A DNA stretch of 11,840 nucleotides from Turicibacter sp. (GTDB lineage Bacteria > Bacillota > Bacilli > MOL361 > Turicibacteraceae). The notes beneath the pieces were generated by a model. The model did no database searches, was not told the DNA's origin, and was given only the letters and a program-made list of their open reading frames with translations. Below, piece by piece: positions 1 through 5,778 of the stretch (positions within the stretch are counted from its first letter, which is position 1; each line of letters starts with the position of its first letter). The translations under genes were made by a program, and so were the position numbers. The DNA lies in the NCBI GenBank assembly GCA_030531025.1, contig JAUMTV010000044.1, positions 9,993 to 21,832 of the forward strand. Reading direction: 5' to 3'.

Positions 1-217
1 TAATTATATCTGAATCTTTAGTATCTTCTAAAGTACCTAAAGTAACATTACAAGGTCTACATAAAGAACTACCATGCATTAAGTCTAGAACTTCCCCTAA
101 AGCCTTTTCTTGATTTATATCATTAATTACAATTTCTCGTGTTATTCCTTTTTGTAGCAAGGCAAATGCTGTTGTAGCACCAATTGCACCTGCACCAATT
201 ATTGATATTTTGCTCAT
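1..217 (-). CDS. ldh: L-lactate dehydrogenase, N-terminal part (runs off the left edge)
   Basis: Reading the minus strand from ATG at 217 gives 72 residues, open to the edge. The N-terminus is a Rossmann fold: a hydrophobic strand, then the glycine motif GAGAIG (residues 8-13) for NAD binding, and D33 at the end of the second strand, where NAD(H) enzymes bind the adenosine ribose. The segment around GEVLDLMHG (41-49) is typical of L-lactate dehydrogenases, which run to about 310-320 residues, so roughly three quarters is missing. The enzyme reduces pyruvate to L-lactate in the cytoplasm and reoxidises NADH in fermentation. The start has a good Shine-Dalgarno (GAGGTGAA, minus strand, 228-221). 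Malate dehydrogenase is the main alternative, but the DLMHG region fits lactate dehydrogenase better. The catalytic residues lie outside the window. Confidence 0.88.
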   Translation of the reverse strand, partial: MSKISIIGAGAIGATTAFALLQKGITREIVINDINQEKALGEVLDLMHGSSLCRPCNVTLGTLEDTKDSDII

Positions 218-284
218 AACTTCACCTCGTTTATTTAATATATATAGTATTTTCTATTTAAAAAAATATATTATACATATAAGG

Positions 285-300
285 AATAATAATTATTATT
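285..300. repeat. Perfect AT-only palindrome in the ldh leader
   Basis: AATAATAATTATTATT is a perfect 16-bp palindrome lying just downstream of the predicted ldh start site. It could bind a regulator of ldh, but AT-only palindromes arise easily by chance in DNA of this composition. Confidence 0.3.
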
Positions 301-308
301 TGATATAT

Positions 309-337
309 ATTATATACATCTAAAAAGTAGAAATCAA
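309..337 (-). promoter_or_regulatory. Promoter of ldh (sigma-A type)
   Basis: On the minus strand there is TTGATT (337-332), a 17-bp spacer and TATAAT (314-309). Transcription should begin near 302, giving a leader of about 85 bases before the ldh start. A second TATAAT (275-270) lies nearer the gene but has no -35 box. No Rex-type operator (TTGTTAA...TTAACAA) was found here, although Rex controls ldh in many Firmicutes. Confidence 0.6.
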
Positions 338-382
338 CCATAATATAGATATATATAATAAAAAAAGAATAAATGTAATAAA

Positions 383-550
383 ATGTTTAGAAAAATCGAA
401 AAGCATGGATATGAACTATTAATAAAAGAAAGGTTTTGCATAATTATTTTTTCACTTAAATTTTTTGGATATATGTACTATTTGAGGGTTTATAATAAAA
501 TTGATATAATCAGTAATGTGTATAAAATATGGAGATTTATATATAAGTAA
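383..550 (+). CDS. Possible 55-residue cationic hydrophobic protein (doubtful)
   Basis: ATG at 383 opens a 55-codon frame ending in TAA at 548-550, 39 bases before the J-like gene. The peptide starts MFRKIEKHGYELL, is rich in Ile, Phe, Tyr, Lys and Arg, has a hydrophobic stretch near residues 19-32, and contains single Cys and Trp residues. Against it: there is no Shine-Dalgarno before the ATG, and the predicted promoter of the next gene lies inside it. For it: 55 codons without a stop is somewhat long for random DNA this AT-rich. The protein is not recognised and the frame may be chance. Confidence 0.15.
   Translation: MFRKIEKHGYELLIKERFCIIIFSLKFFGYMYYLRVYNKIDIISNVYKIWRFIYK
501..528 (+). 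promoter_or_regulatory. Probable promoter of the J-like membrane protein gene
   Basis: TTGATA (501-506), a 16-bp spacer and TAAAAT (523-528). A transcript from about 535 would have a leader of some 55 bases with a strong ribosome binding site (AGGAGG within 577-587). Confidence 0.5.
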
Positions 551-589
551 TAAACAATATATAAATAGGCAAGGATAGGAGGAGAGGAA

Positions 590-1561
590 ATGAATTACTA
601 TAAAGTTTTAGGTATTGAGAAAAATGCAACTCAAGAAGAGATTAAAGAAGCTTATAATAGGCAAGTTGAAATATTTAAAGAAGAAGTAAAAGATGAAAAA
701 AGATTAAAAAAATTCCTAGATTTGTTTAAAGAAGCATATGATGCATTAAAGTATGAAGGAAGTATATTACAAGATCAAAAGAAAGAAATATTTGATGAAG
801 AAGTAAGTTCTCTATTTAAGAAAAATAAAATTGAAGAAAAACCAGTTGATATATCAGTAAATAAAGAAGAAGTTAAACTTGAAAATCAAAATATAGAAAA
901 TAGTTATGCTGCTACTGTCTTAATTAGCAGAGAAGAAATAGTGAAAGAGTCTTTAATCCAAGATAATGAGACTGAGGAAGAAAGAGTTATATTTAAATCA
1001 AAGGAAGATTTTGAAGAATGTGATGAATTTTTTGATGATGAAGATGAAGATTTCGAAGAAAAAATTATAAAAAAGATAAAGAAAAAAACTAATTATAAGA
1101 GTAGAAAGAATAATAAAAATAATAACTCAGCTAAAAGAAGTAGTGTAAGCAAAAATAATAAAGAATATGATTCTAGAGATAGAAGTTATAACAATAAAGA
1201 AATAAATAAAAATATTGTAGTCAAAAAAGAAAAAGACTCTGATGGGATTTTAGGTTTATTATTGATACCAATAAAAATATTAGTGTTACCAATAATAGTA
1301 CTATTATCGATATTAATTTTTATATGTAGAATAATAAGCATTTCATCTTGGATAGTATCAAAGGTAATAATATTTGGAGCTATTGCTATTTCAGCTATTC
1401 ATGGCTATCGAATTTATACAGGACAAATAGCTAGGGAATACACTGTTTTTGTTGCTTGTGGTATAGGATTTATAGTTTCTATATTTTTACCAAATATATC
1501 TAGGATAGTACCTAATATGTTACAAGGAATTAATAATAGTTTAAAAAAGCTTTTATTTTAA
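590..1561 (+). CDS. J-domain-like membrane protein lacking the HPD motif
   Basis: A 323-residue protein with three parts. Residues 1-55 match the J-domain pattern: helix I (YYKVLGI), helix II (EEIKEAYNRQVEIF) and helix III (LFKEAYDAL). The loop that normally carries His-Pro-Asp, which stimulates Hsp70 ATPase, reads KEE (30-32) instead. Residues 56-217 form a charged linker: a run of Asp and Glu near 138-155, then Lys/Asn/Ser-rich basic sequence near 156-216. Residues 218-323 are hydrophobic, with about three membrane segments (near 219-251, 255-275, 283-303). The N-terminal part is probably cytoplasmic. Known J-like domains without HPD usually act as binding or tethering modules rather than Hsp70 activators; that this holds here is inference. 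The start is fixed by AGGAGGAGAGG at 577-587. The gene has its own terminator and appears to be a single-gene unit. Confidence 0.75.
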   Translation: MNYYKVLGIEKNATQEEIKEAYNRQVEIFKEEVKDEKRLKKFLDLFKEAYDALKYEGSILQDQKKEIFDEEVSSLFKKNKIEEKPVDISVNKEEVKLENQNIENSYAATVLISREEIVKESLIQDNETEEERVIFKSKEDFEECDEFFDDEDEDFEEKIIKKIKKKTNYKSRKNNKNNNSAKRSSVSKNNKEYDSRDRSYNNKEINKNIVVKKEKDSDGILGLLLIPIKILVLPIIVLLSILIFICRIISISSWIVSKVIIFGAIAISAIHGYRIYTGQIAREYTVFVACGIGFIVSIFLPNISRIVPNMLQGINNSLKKLLF

Positions 1562-1572
1562 AATTTATGTAC

Positions 1573-1596
1573 GGGGGATACTTTTATCCCTCTTTT
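1573..1596 (+). terminator. Intrinsic terminator after the J-like gene
   Basis: An 8-bp stem with one G-T pair, GGGGGATA (1573-1580) with TATCCCTC (1585-1592), a four-base loop and a TTTT tail. It starts 12 bases after the stop codon. Confidence 0.8.
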
Positions 1597-1657
1597 GTTA
1601 TATAATTAAATAGTAAATATATAGTAAAAAATTAATACCATTTATCGAGGAGTACAT

Positions 1658-2161
1658 ATGAATTTTAGAAAGACAACTATAGAAGATATAAATAATGTAA
1701 TGAAGATAATAAATGAGGCAAAGGAATATTTTAAGAAAAATATAATAAATCAATGGCAAGATGGTTATCCAAATAGTGATACTATATATACTGATATCAA
1801 AAATAATAGTAGTTATGTATTAGAAAGTGAAAATAAGATATTAGCAACAGCGATGGTTTCATTTGAAGAGGATGAAACATATAAAAATATATATAATGGA
1901 CAATGGTTAAATAATGGGGATTATGCTGTTATACATAGAATTGCTGTTAGTGAAAAAGCTAAAGGTAAAGGAATTGCATCAGCTATAATTAAAGAAGTAG
2001 AAGGTTTATGTAAAGAAAATGGAGTAAATAGTATAAAAATAGATACCCATAAAGATAATATTTCTATGCAAAAGTTACTTGAGAAAAATACTTTTAAATA
2101 TTGTGGAATAATATATTTAGAAGATGGAAGTGAAAGAATAGCTTTTGAAAAATTAATATAA
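1658..2161 (+). CDS. GNAT family N-acetyltransferase
   Basis: A 167-residue, single-domain protein of normal length for the Gcn5-related acetyltransferase family. These enzymes move an acetyl group from acetyl-CoA to an amine. The acetyl-CoA pyrophosphate loop is clear: HRIAV (93-97) on the central strand followed by KAKGKGIA (100-107), the family's Q/R-x-x-G-x-G/A motif with Lys in the first place. WQDGYP (33-38) resembles a motif of a common small clostridial and bacillar subgroup. A C-terminal strand pattern (FKYCGIIYLEDG) completes the fold. There is no signal peptide, so it is cytoplasmic. The substrate cannot be told from sequence. GAGGAG (1647-1652) lies five bases before the ATG. A weak promoter may start at TTGTTA (1595-1600). 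No terminator follows, so transcripts may read into the next gene. Confidence 0.88.
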   Translation: MNFRKTTIEDINNVMKIINEAKEYFKKNIINQWQDGYPNSDTIYTDIKNNSSYVLESENKILATAMVSFEEDETYKNIYNGQWLNNGDYAVIHRIAVSEKAKGKGIASAIIKEVEGLCKENGVNSIKIDTHKDNISMQKLLEKNTFKYCGIIYLEDGSERIAFEKLI

Positions 2162-2194
2162 GAGGTTAAATGATAAGAAGATAAGCTGAGTGTA

Positions 2195-2217
2195 ACTATT
2201 TTGTAACTTTAAATAGT
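2195..2217. repeat. Inverted repeat just upstream of a -10 box, possible operator
   Basis: ACTATTT (2195-2201) and AAATAGT (2211-2217) form a perfect 7-bp inverted repeat with a nine-base centre. It covers the -35 region of the extended -10 promoter at 2227-2235, where a repressor or activator could act. It has no T-run, so it does not look like a terminator of the acetyltransferase gene. Confidence 0.35.
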
Positions 2218-2226
2218 ATAGTTTAG

Positions 2227-2235
2227 TGGTATAAT
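2227..2235 (+). promoter_or_regulatory. Extended -10 promoter of the acidic coiled-coil gene
   Basis: TGGTATAAT is a perfect extended -10 element (TGnTATAAT). There is no good -35 at 17 bp; TTGTAA at 2201-2206 is too far away (23 bp). Transcription would start near 2242. Confidence 0.6.
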
Positions 2236-2280
2236 GTATTTATAAATATATTAATCTAAAAGAAGATAGTAGGATAAAGT

Positions 2281-3522
2281 ATGGAGAGAGAAAAGTTTAA
2301 ATTAGATGAAAAAGTAATGAATAAAAGAGAGTTATTAAAAGTAATTGAAGAAAAAGAAATTCAAATAGAGAATCAAAAACTAAAATTAAAATTGGCTAAT
2401 GAAGAAATAGAAAAAATAAAAATAGAACTAAGAGAATTAAAAAAAGATATTAATGATTCTATTATAGATAGAGTTGATAATGTATTAGAAGAAAAAAAGA
2501 ATAAAAGTTTTATAAGAAGCGATGAAAAGGAGAATAATATTGCTATAGAGATTGTTGAGATAGATGAAGATAAATACATAGATAAGAATAAGGCTATAGA
2601 TGATGGTAAATCTATAGAAGAATCTATAAATAAAATTATGAATGAAGTAACGAATTATGAAGAAAAACAGAATATTAATGAAATAGCAACTGAAGAATTA
2701 GTAGTAAATACTATTGAAGAGGAAGAAGAGACTAAAGATAAGTTAATATTAATAGAAAATTTAAAATCAGTATTTATAGAAAATAAAAATTATCAGTCTA
2801 TAGAAATTTTAAATGAAATATTAGGTGAGATAGAGTTTATAGAAGCTAATATAACAAATGAAGAAAAAATATTGTTGTTGTACTTAGGATATTTTTATAA
2901 TAAATTAGAAGAATTACTTGAAAAAAGTAAAGTAATAAATGAGTTTTATTATTCTGATGTTAATGAAGTAAAGTTATTAATTATGTTAATACAAGAAAAA
3001 GAATATCCTATATATCAGCAGGAAAAAGAAACAGTTTCAATGAAAATAATAGATAATAAAAATTTATTCAATGGATTAGATACAATTTTAAGAGGTAGAA
3101 TAATAGATAAAATTAAGAGTATTTCATATAAAGTTTTCGATGGAGTATATTCTATTAAAGATATAAAACAAGGAGAAGAAAGCATAACTTTAAAAGGGTG
3201 GGTTAAAGAAAGAGATAAGGAAAGTTATAAGCTAGTTGAAGGTTTATATTGCAATACTACAGAAAAACTATATATGTTAGAAAGTTCTATATATGTATTA
3301 GGTCTGAATATTAAGTTGTCAAAGGATAATGAGTTTAAAATTCAAAATATAGAAAAAGAAAATATTTTTGATAATAAACAAGAAGAAAGCTATGAATTTA
3401 ATAATTCAAAAGAGGAATATAAAGAAAGAGATCAATATTATATAGATGAAGAAGATGATGATTATGATTCAAATATATGGACAAGATTAAAAGATAAGTT
3501 TGGATTAAAGTTTAAAAAATAA
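2281..3522 (+). CDS. Unrecognised acidic coiled-coil protein, 413 residues
   Basis: No family is recognised. Residues 12-60 are heptad-rich with Glu, Lys and Leu and should form a coiled coil. Residues 65-155 are acidic, probably unstructured linker. Residues 155-255 look helical and Leu/Ile-rich. Residues about 255-360 have more mixed, strand-like sequence (for example ITLKGWVKE) and may form a compact domain. The tail has an Asp/Glu/Tyr cluster followed by an aromatic and basic end (WTRLKDKFGLKFKK), which could form an amphipathic helix. There is no signal peptide or membrane segment, so it is cytoplasmic. The start is supported by AGGA (2271-2274) six bases before the ATG. The charged-linker style resembles the J-like protein upstream, but there is no evidence that they work together. 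Confidence 0.7.
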   Translation: MEREKFKLDEKVMNKRELLKVIEEKEIQIENQKLKLKLANEEIEKIKIELRELKKDINDSIIDRVDNVLEEKKNKSFIRSDEKENNIAIEIVEIDEDKYIDKNKAIDDGKSIEESINKIMNEVTNYEEKQNINEIATEELVVNTIEEEEETKDKLILIENLKSVFIENKNYQSIEILNEILGEIEFIEANITNEEKILLLYLGYFYNKLEELLEKSKVINEFYYSDVNEVKLLIMLIQEKEYPIYQQEKETVSMKIIDNKNLFNGLDTILRGRIIDKIKSISYKVFDGVYSIKDIKQGEESITLKGWVKERDKESYKLVEGLYCNTTEKLYMLESSIYVLGLNIKLSKDNEFKIQNIEKENIFDNKQEESYEFNNSKEEYKERDQYYIDEEDDDYDSNIWTRLKDKFGLKFKK

Positions 3523-3530
3523 AAATGTGT

Positions 3531-3579
3531 TAGAACTCTATTTTCAAATTAATATTGTTAATTAGGAAATAGAGTTCTA
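3531..3579. repeat. Long hairpin directly after the coiled-coil gene
   Basis: A 13-bp perfect arm pair, 3531-3543 with 3567-3579 (core AGAACTCTATTT), is extended by T-G and C-G pairs and, after one mismatch, by AATTAA (3547-3552) with TTAATT (3558-3563) around a five-base tip. About 21 base pairs form in all, starting eight bases after the stop codon. There is no T-run on the plus side, but on the minus strand the hairpin is followed shortly by T-rich sequence. It may end or protect the mRNA of the coiled-coil gene, or act as a terminator for minus-strand transcription. Confidence 0.7.
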
Positions 3580-3647
3580 CTTGAAAGATTAAGTAAACAT
3601 TTACAATGAGTGATTTATACAGTAAAATAAAAAGGGGAAGATTTATT

Positions 3648-3698
3648 ATGTTAATAAAAAAGTTAATAATATTTAAGAATAAATTAAGAAGATTGTAA
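3648..3698 (+). CDS. Possible 16-residue cationic amphipathic peptide
   Basis: ATG at 3648 encodes MLIKKLIIFKNKLRRL and stops at TAA (3696-3698). GGGGA (3634-3638) lies nine bases upstream, a suitable ribosome binding site. The peptide has six Lys/Arg, no acidic residue, and Leu/Ile/Phe spaced for a helix with one greasy face. That composition is shared by membrane-active peptides, small membrane-protein regulators and some type I toxins, but no family is recognised. It lies 48 bases upstream of the 123-residue gene, in the same direction and with no terminator between, so the two may share a transcript. Candidate promoter boxes are TTGAAA (3581-3586) with TACAAT (3602-3607), spaced by only 15 bp, or TTTACA (3600-3605) with TAAAAT (3623-3628), spaced by 17 bp. 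The second would start transcription inside the ribosome binding site. Confidence 0.35.
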   Translation: MLIKKLIIFKNKLRRL

Positions 3699-3746
3699 CC
3701 CAATTGACAAATTGATTAATTAAAATATTTATAGAGGTGATTTAAT

Positions 3747-4118
3747 ATGGAAAAAGGATTACAGTTTGTAGATTCATATCATGAAAAAAATTATGTTGAA
3801 GTAGTTCAAAATTTTATGGGAAAATTAAATAAAGATTTATATATAGTATTAAAATTATTAAGCATTAACGAAGTTTATACAGTGGCTAAGGAATATATAG
3901 TAGGAACAAATATAATGTTTAAAGAATTATTAAATGATTCAAGAATAGTAAGTACATCAAGATTTTTAACTGAATTAGCATATAGTTTTTTTACAAAACA
4001 ATTTTCAGTCAAAGAGATTTCAAGCACAAAAAAATTAAATTTTGATACAAGAAATTTTATAATAAATATAATAAACTATTATTCAGAAGTAGATAAAAAA
4101 ACAAATTATTGTGCATAA
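3747..4118 (+). CDS. Unrecognised 123-residue protein
   Basis: A small, mostly helical-looking protein with no signal peptide, no clear membrane segment and no motif that I recognise. It has many Tyr, Phe, Ile, Asn and Lys residues, a Ser/Thr-rich middle (near 69-74) and a single Cys as the next-to-last residue. It is supported as a real gene by an excellent ribosome binding site (GAGGTGA, 3734-3740), codon use like its neighbours, and a strong terminator shortly after the stop. It may be expressed with the 16-residue peptide upstream. TTGACA at 3704-3709 is a perfect -35 box, but no good -10 lies at the right distance, so a separate promoter is uncertain. It is not adjacent to the PIN gene in a way that suggests a toxin-antitoxin pair, because a terminator and 186 bases lie between. 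Confidence 0.65.
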   Translation: MEKGLQFVDSYHEKNYVEVVQNFMGKLNKDLYIVLKLLSINEVYTVAKEYIVGTNIMFKELLNDSRIVSTSRFLTELAYSFFTKQFSVKEISSTKKLNFDTRNFIINIINYYSEVDKKTNYCA

Positions 4119-4131
4119 TAATTAATATTTA

Positions 4132-4176
4132 AAGGTAACTCTTAGTAATTAATTAGAGTTACCTTATTATTTTTTT
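4132..4176 (+). terminator. Strong intrinsic terminator after the 123-residue gene
   Basis: An 11-bp perfect stem, AAGGTAACTCT (4132-4142) with AGAGTTACCTT (4155-4165), a 12-base loop, then ATTA and seven T residues (4170-4176). Confidence 0.92.
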
Positions 4177-4362
4177 AGTTATTATTTTAAATTAATCTTG
4201 AGATTGTTCAAATAAAAATAAAAAATTAATATTATATATTGACTTAGGATATCAATTACTAGTAATGATTTAAAAGAAATATGAAATGAATTTAATTATA
4301 TTTTATATTTGGAGATATTTAATTATAATTAAAATGATTATGTTATAAAAGGAGAAGGACAA

Positions 4363-4794
4363 ATGAAAAAATATATATTAGATACTAATATAATAATTAA
4401 GCTTTGGGATAAGGATGATCAAAGTTTAGATAAATTACTAAAAGAAAATAAGGTACTTATATTAAGGGAAGTATTAAATGAATTATCTATAAAAGAAACA
4501 AAAGAGTATAGAAGAAAAGAAGTTTTAAGTGAGAGATTTTGCAATTTATTACCATATAGTATAGATGTTGAAAAGGAAAATATAAGTGGGTTTTATATGA
4601 TATTTGATTATAAGACTAAGGATAAATTTAATAGTAATAACTTATCTCAAAATGATTTATTACAGTTATATGCTTGTTATATTAATGATGATATAAATTT
4701 AGTTACGGAGGATAAAGAGCTATTTAATATTGCAAAATATATTTTAGGTGCTGATAGAGTATTAGACATAAAGGAATTAATAAATCTACAATAA
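4363..4794 (+). CDS. PIN-domain protein, probable ribonuclease
   Basis: A 143-residue protein that is essentially one PIN domain, a Mg2+/Mn2+-dependent RNase fold. The four acidic residues of the active site are in their usual places: D7 in YILDTNI, E40 in EVLNELS, D98 in SQNDLLQLYA and D117 in LVTEDKELF. The length fits VapC-like proteins and other stand-alone PIN proteins. GGAGAAGG (4351-4358) lies close to the ATG. In VapBC systems the antitoxin gene sits directly upstream and often overlaps; here the 185 bases upstream hold no reading frame, and downstream comes a riboswitch. It is therefore an orphan PIN protein: a housekeeping RNase, a toxin with a distant antitoxin, or a leftover. The enzymatic role is inferred from the fold and residues only. 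No convincing promoter was found. Confidence 0.8.
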   Translation: MKKYILDTNIIIKLWDKDDQSLDKLLKENKVLILREVLNELSIKETKEYRRKEVLSERFCNLLPYSIDVEKENISGFYMIFDYKTKDKFNSNNLSQNDLLQLYACYINDDINLVTEDKELFNIAKYILGADRVLDIKELINLQ

Positions 4795-4813
4795 AAAAAT
4801 AAAAATATAGAAG

Positions 4814-4852
4814 TATATCCATTATAGATATTGAATTACTATAATGGATATA
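4814..4852. repeat. Perfect 14-bp inverted repeat around the riboswitch promoter
   Basis: TATATCCATTATAG (4814-4827) and CTATAATGGATATA (4839-4852) are exact reverse complements with an 11-base centre. The -35 box of the glycine riboswitch promoter lies in the centre and the right arm fills the spacer up to the -10 box. There is no T-run after it, so it is a poor terminator for the PIN gene. An operator is the other reading. Confidence 0.75.
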
Positions 4853-4859
4853 TTATAAT
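4831..4859 (+). promoter_or_regulatory. Promoter of the glycine riboswitch and transporter gene
   Basis: TTGAAT (4831-4836), a 17-bp spacer and a perfect TATAAT (4854-4859). Transcription would start near 4866, shortly before the first aptamer. Confidence 0.75.
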
Positions 4860-4878
4860 TTACGAGTATTTCGTTGAG

Positions 4879-5040
4879 AAATTTGGGAGATACTGTGTAA
4901 ATACAGAGCCGAAGGGGAAAGTGCGGCAAACTCTCAGGCAAAAGGACCAAATTTTGAGAAAACTCTGGAAAGCCCATATAAGGCACCGACGAAGCAATCT
5001 TAAATGTAGTAAGAGAATCTTTCAGGTAAAAAGACAGAGG
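4879..5040 (+). promoter_or_regulatory. Tandem glycine riboswitch (two aptamers)
   Basis: Two glycine aptamers in a row. In aptamer I the closing stem is AAATTTGG (4879-4886) with CCAAATTT (4947-4954), and the conserved blocks GCCGAAGGGG (4908-4917) and CTCAGGCAAAAGGAC (4933-4947) are present. In aptamer II the closing stem is CTCTG (4963-4967) with CAGAG (5035-5039), enclosing GGCACCGACGAAGC (4982-4995) and TTTCAGGTAAAAAGAC (5020-5035). The short linker between them is usual for cooperative tandem riboswitches of this class. It senses glycine in the nascent mRNA of the transporter gene downstream. A reading frame crossing this region from 4831 is a by-product and not a gene. Confidence 0.95.
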
Positions 5041-5060
5041 CGCAATTATTTTAATAATTA

Positions 5061-5088
5061 GTCTTTATATATTAATGAATAAGGGGGA
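5061..5088 (+). promoter_or_regulatory. Possible translational expression platform
   Basis: No terminator lies between the aptamers and the gene. Instead TCTTTAT (5062-5068) can pair weakly with the ribosome binding region ATAAGGG (5079-5085). The overlapping GTCTTT (5061-5066) is also complementary to AAAGAC (5030-5035) in the core of aptamer II. The two pairings exclude each other, so ligand binding could decide whether the ribosome binding site is free. On this model glycine would reduce translation. This is inferred from pairing alone. Confidence 0.3.
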
Positions 5089-5093
5089 TTTTT

Positions 5094-5702
5094 TTGGACT
5101 ACATTACAATTTTAGAGTATATTGGGGTTTTAGCTTTTGCCGTATCAGGAGCAATAGTTGCTATTGAAGAAGAGTTTGACGTTTTTGGAATATATATAAT
5201 AGCTATAATTACAGCTATGGGTGGAGGAGTACTTAGGGATATTGTTACTAATGTAGGTATACCAGTATTTTTTACAAGTTATATGACAATTCCCTTTATT
5301 ATTGCGGGAACTTTATTAGCTATAGTTTTAAAGGGCCAGTTAAAGTATAAGAATTTATTTGCGTTCATCGATGCAATTGGACTAGCTGCATTTTTCGTAT
5401 CAGCAGCTGTTAAAGCAATTAATAGTAATTATAATTTTATGTTATTTATATTTGCAGCTAGTATTACTGGCGTTGGTGGTGGAGTTTTAAGAGACATAAT
5501 AACTAATAGAAAACCACAAATTTTTAAAAATGATATTTATTGTGTTGCAGGAATTATAGGGGTAACTTTACTTTGGTTCATATATCCTATAATTGGAATA
5601 GAATCAGCACAATTCATAACATTAGTGATTATAGTGCTTATTAGAATGGTAAGTTATTATAAGACAATAAATTTACCAGTAGTATGTAAGGAAAGAGTAT
5701 AA
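5094..5702 (+). CDS. UPF0126/TRIC-like membrane protein, probable glycine transporter
   Basis: A 202-residue polytopic membrane protein made of two similar halves. Each half carries the family hallmark GGGVLRD (43-49 and 128-134), where the glycines kink a helix in the related TRIC channels, and each has about three membrane helices; a seventh helix ends the protein (near 165-186). Bacterial UPF0126 proteins resemble YicG and YadS, and family members have been linked to glycine transport; the glycine riboswitch directly upstream supports that here. The start is TTG at 5094: an in-frame TGA at 5076-5078 blocks upstream starts, the first ATG would delete 41 residues, and GGGGGA (5083-5088) is well placed. 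The weak start codon next to seven T residues suggests that translation is deliberately limited. The direction of transport (uptake or export) is not shown by sequence. Confidence 0.87.
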   Translation: MDYITILEYIGVLAFAVSGAIVAIEEEFDVFGIYIIAIITAMGGGVLRDIVTNVGIPVFFTSYMTIPFIIAGTLLAIVLKGQLKYKNLFAFIDAIGLAAFFVSAAVKAINSNYNFMLFIFAASITGVGGGVLRDIITNRKPQIFKNDIYCVAGIIGVTLLWFIYPIIGIESAQFITLVIIVLIRMVSYYKTINLPVVCKERV

Positions 5703-5729
5703 AAATAAAACTAATATTAAAATAATATG

Positions 5730-5765
5730 GGTATGAGAAAATAAAATTCTCATATCTTTTCTTTT
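5730..5765 (+). terminator. Intrinsic terminator after the transporter gene
   Basis: A 10-bp stem, GGTATGAGAA (5730-5739) with TTCTCATATC (5747-5756), one G-T pair, a seven-base loop and the tail TTTTCTTTT. Confidence 0.88.
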
Positions 5766-5778
5766 AACAATAGAGTGA

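Larger units (their letters stand above)
218..589. other. Divergent intergenic region between ldh and the J-like gene
   Basis: This 372-base spacer separates two divergently transcribed genes. It holds the ldh promoter and leader on the minus strand (about 221-337) and a promoter plus ribosome binding site for the J-like gene on the plus strand (501-587). The middle (340-500) shows no terminator or RNA gene. The only coding signal is a weak 55-codon frame, listed separately. Confidence 0.7.

Noticed and set aside
218..340. Rex operator upstream of ldh
   Set aside because: No TTGTTAA-type inverted repeat is present in the ldh promoter region.
2373..2579. Minus-strand Ser/Ile/Phe/Leu-rich frame
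   Set aside because: It is the antisense of the Lys/Glu-rich coiled-coil gene; such codons leave the opposite strand open by composition.
3747..4794. Toxin-antitoxin pair of the 123-residue protein and the PIN protein
   Set aside because: A strong terminator and a further 186 bases separate them, unlike the overlapping genes of VapBC pairs.
4831..5061. 76-codon plus-strand reading frame starting before the riboswitch
   Set aside because: It covers the conserved glycine aptamers, has no ribosome binding site, and its first bases are the -35 box of the riboswitch promoter.
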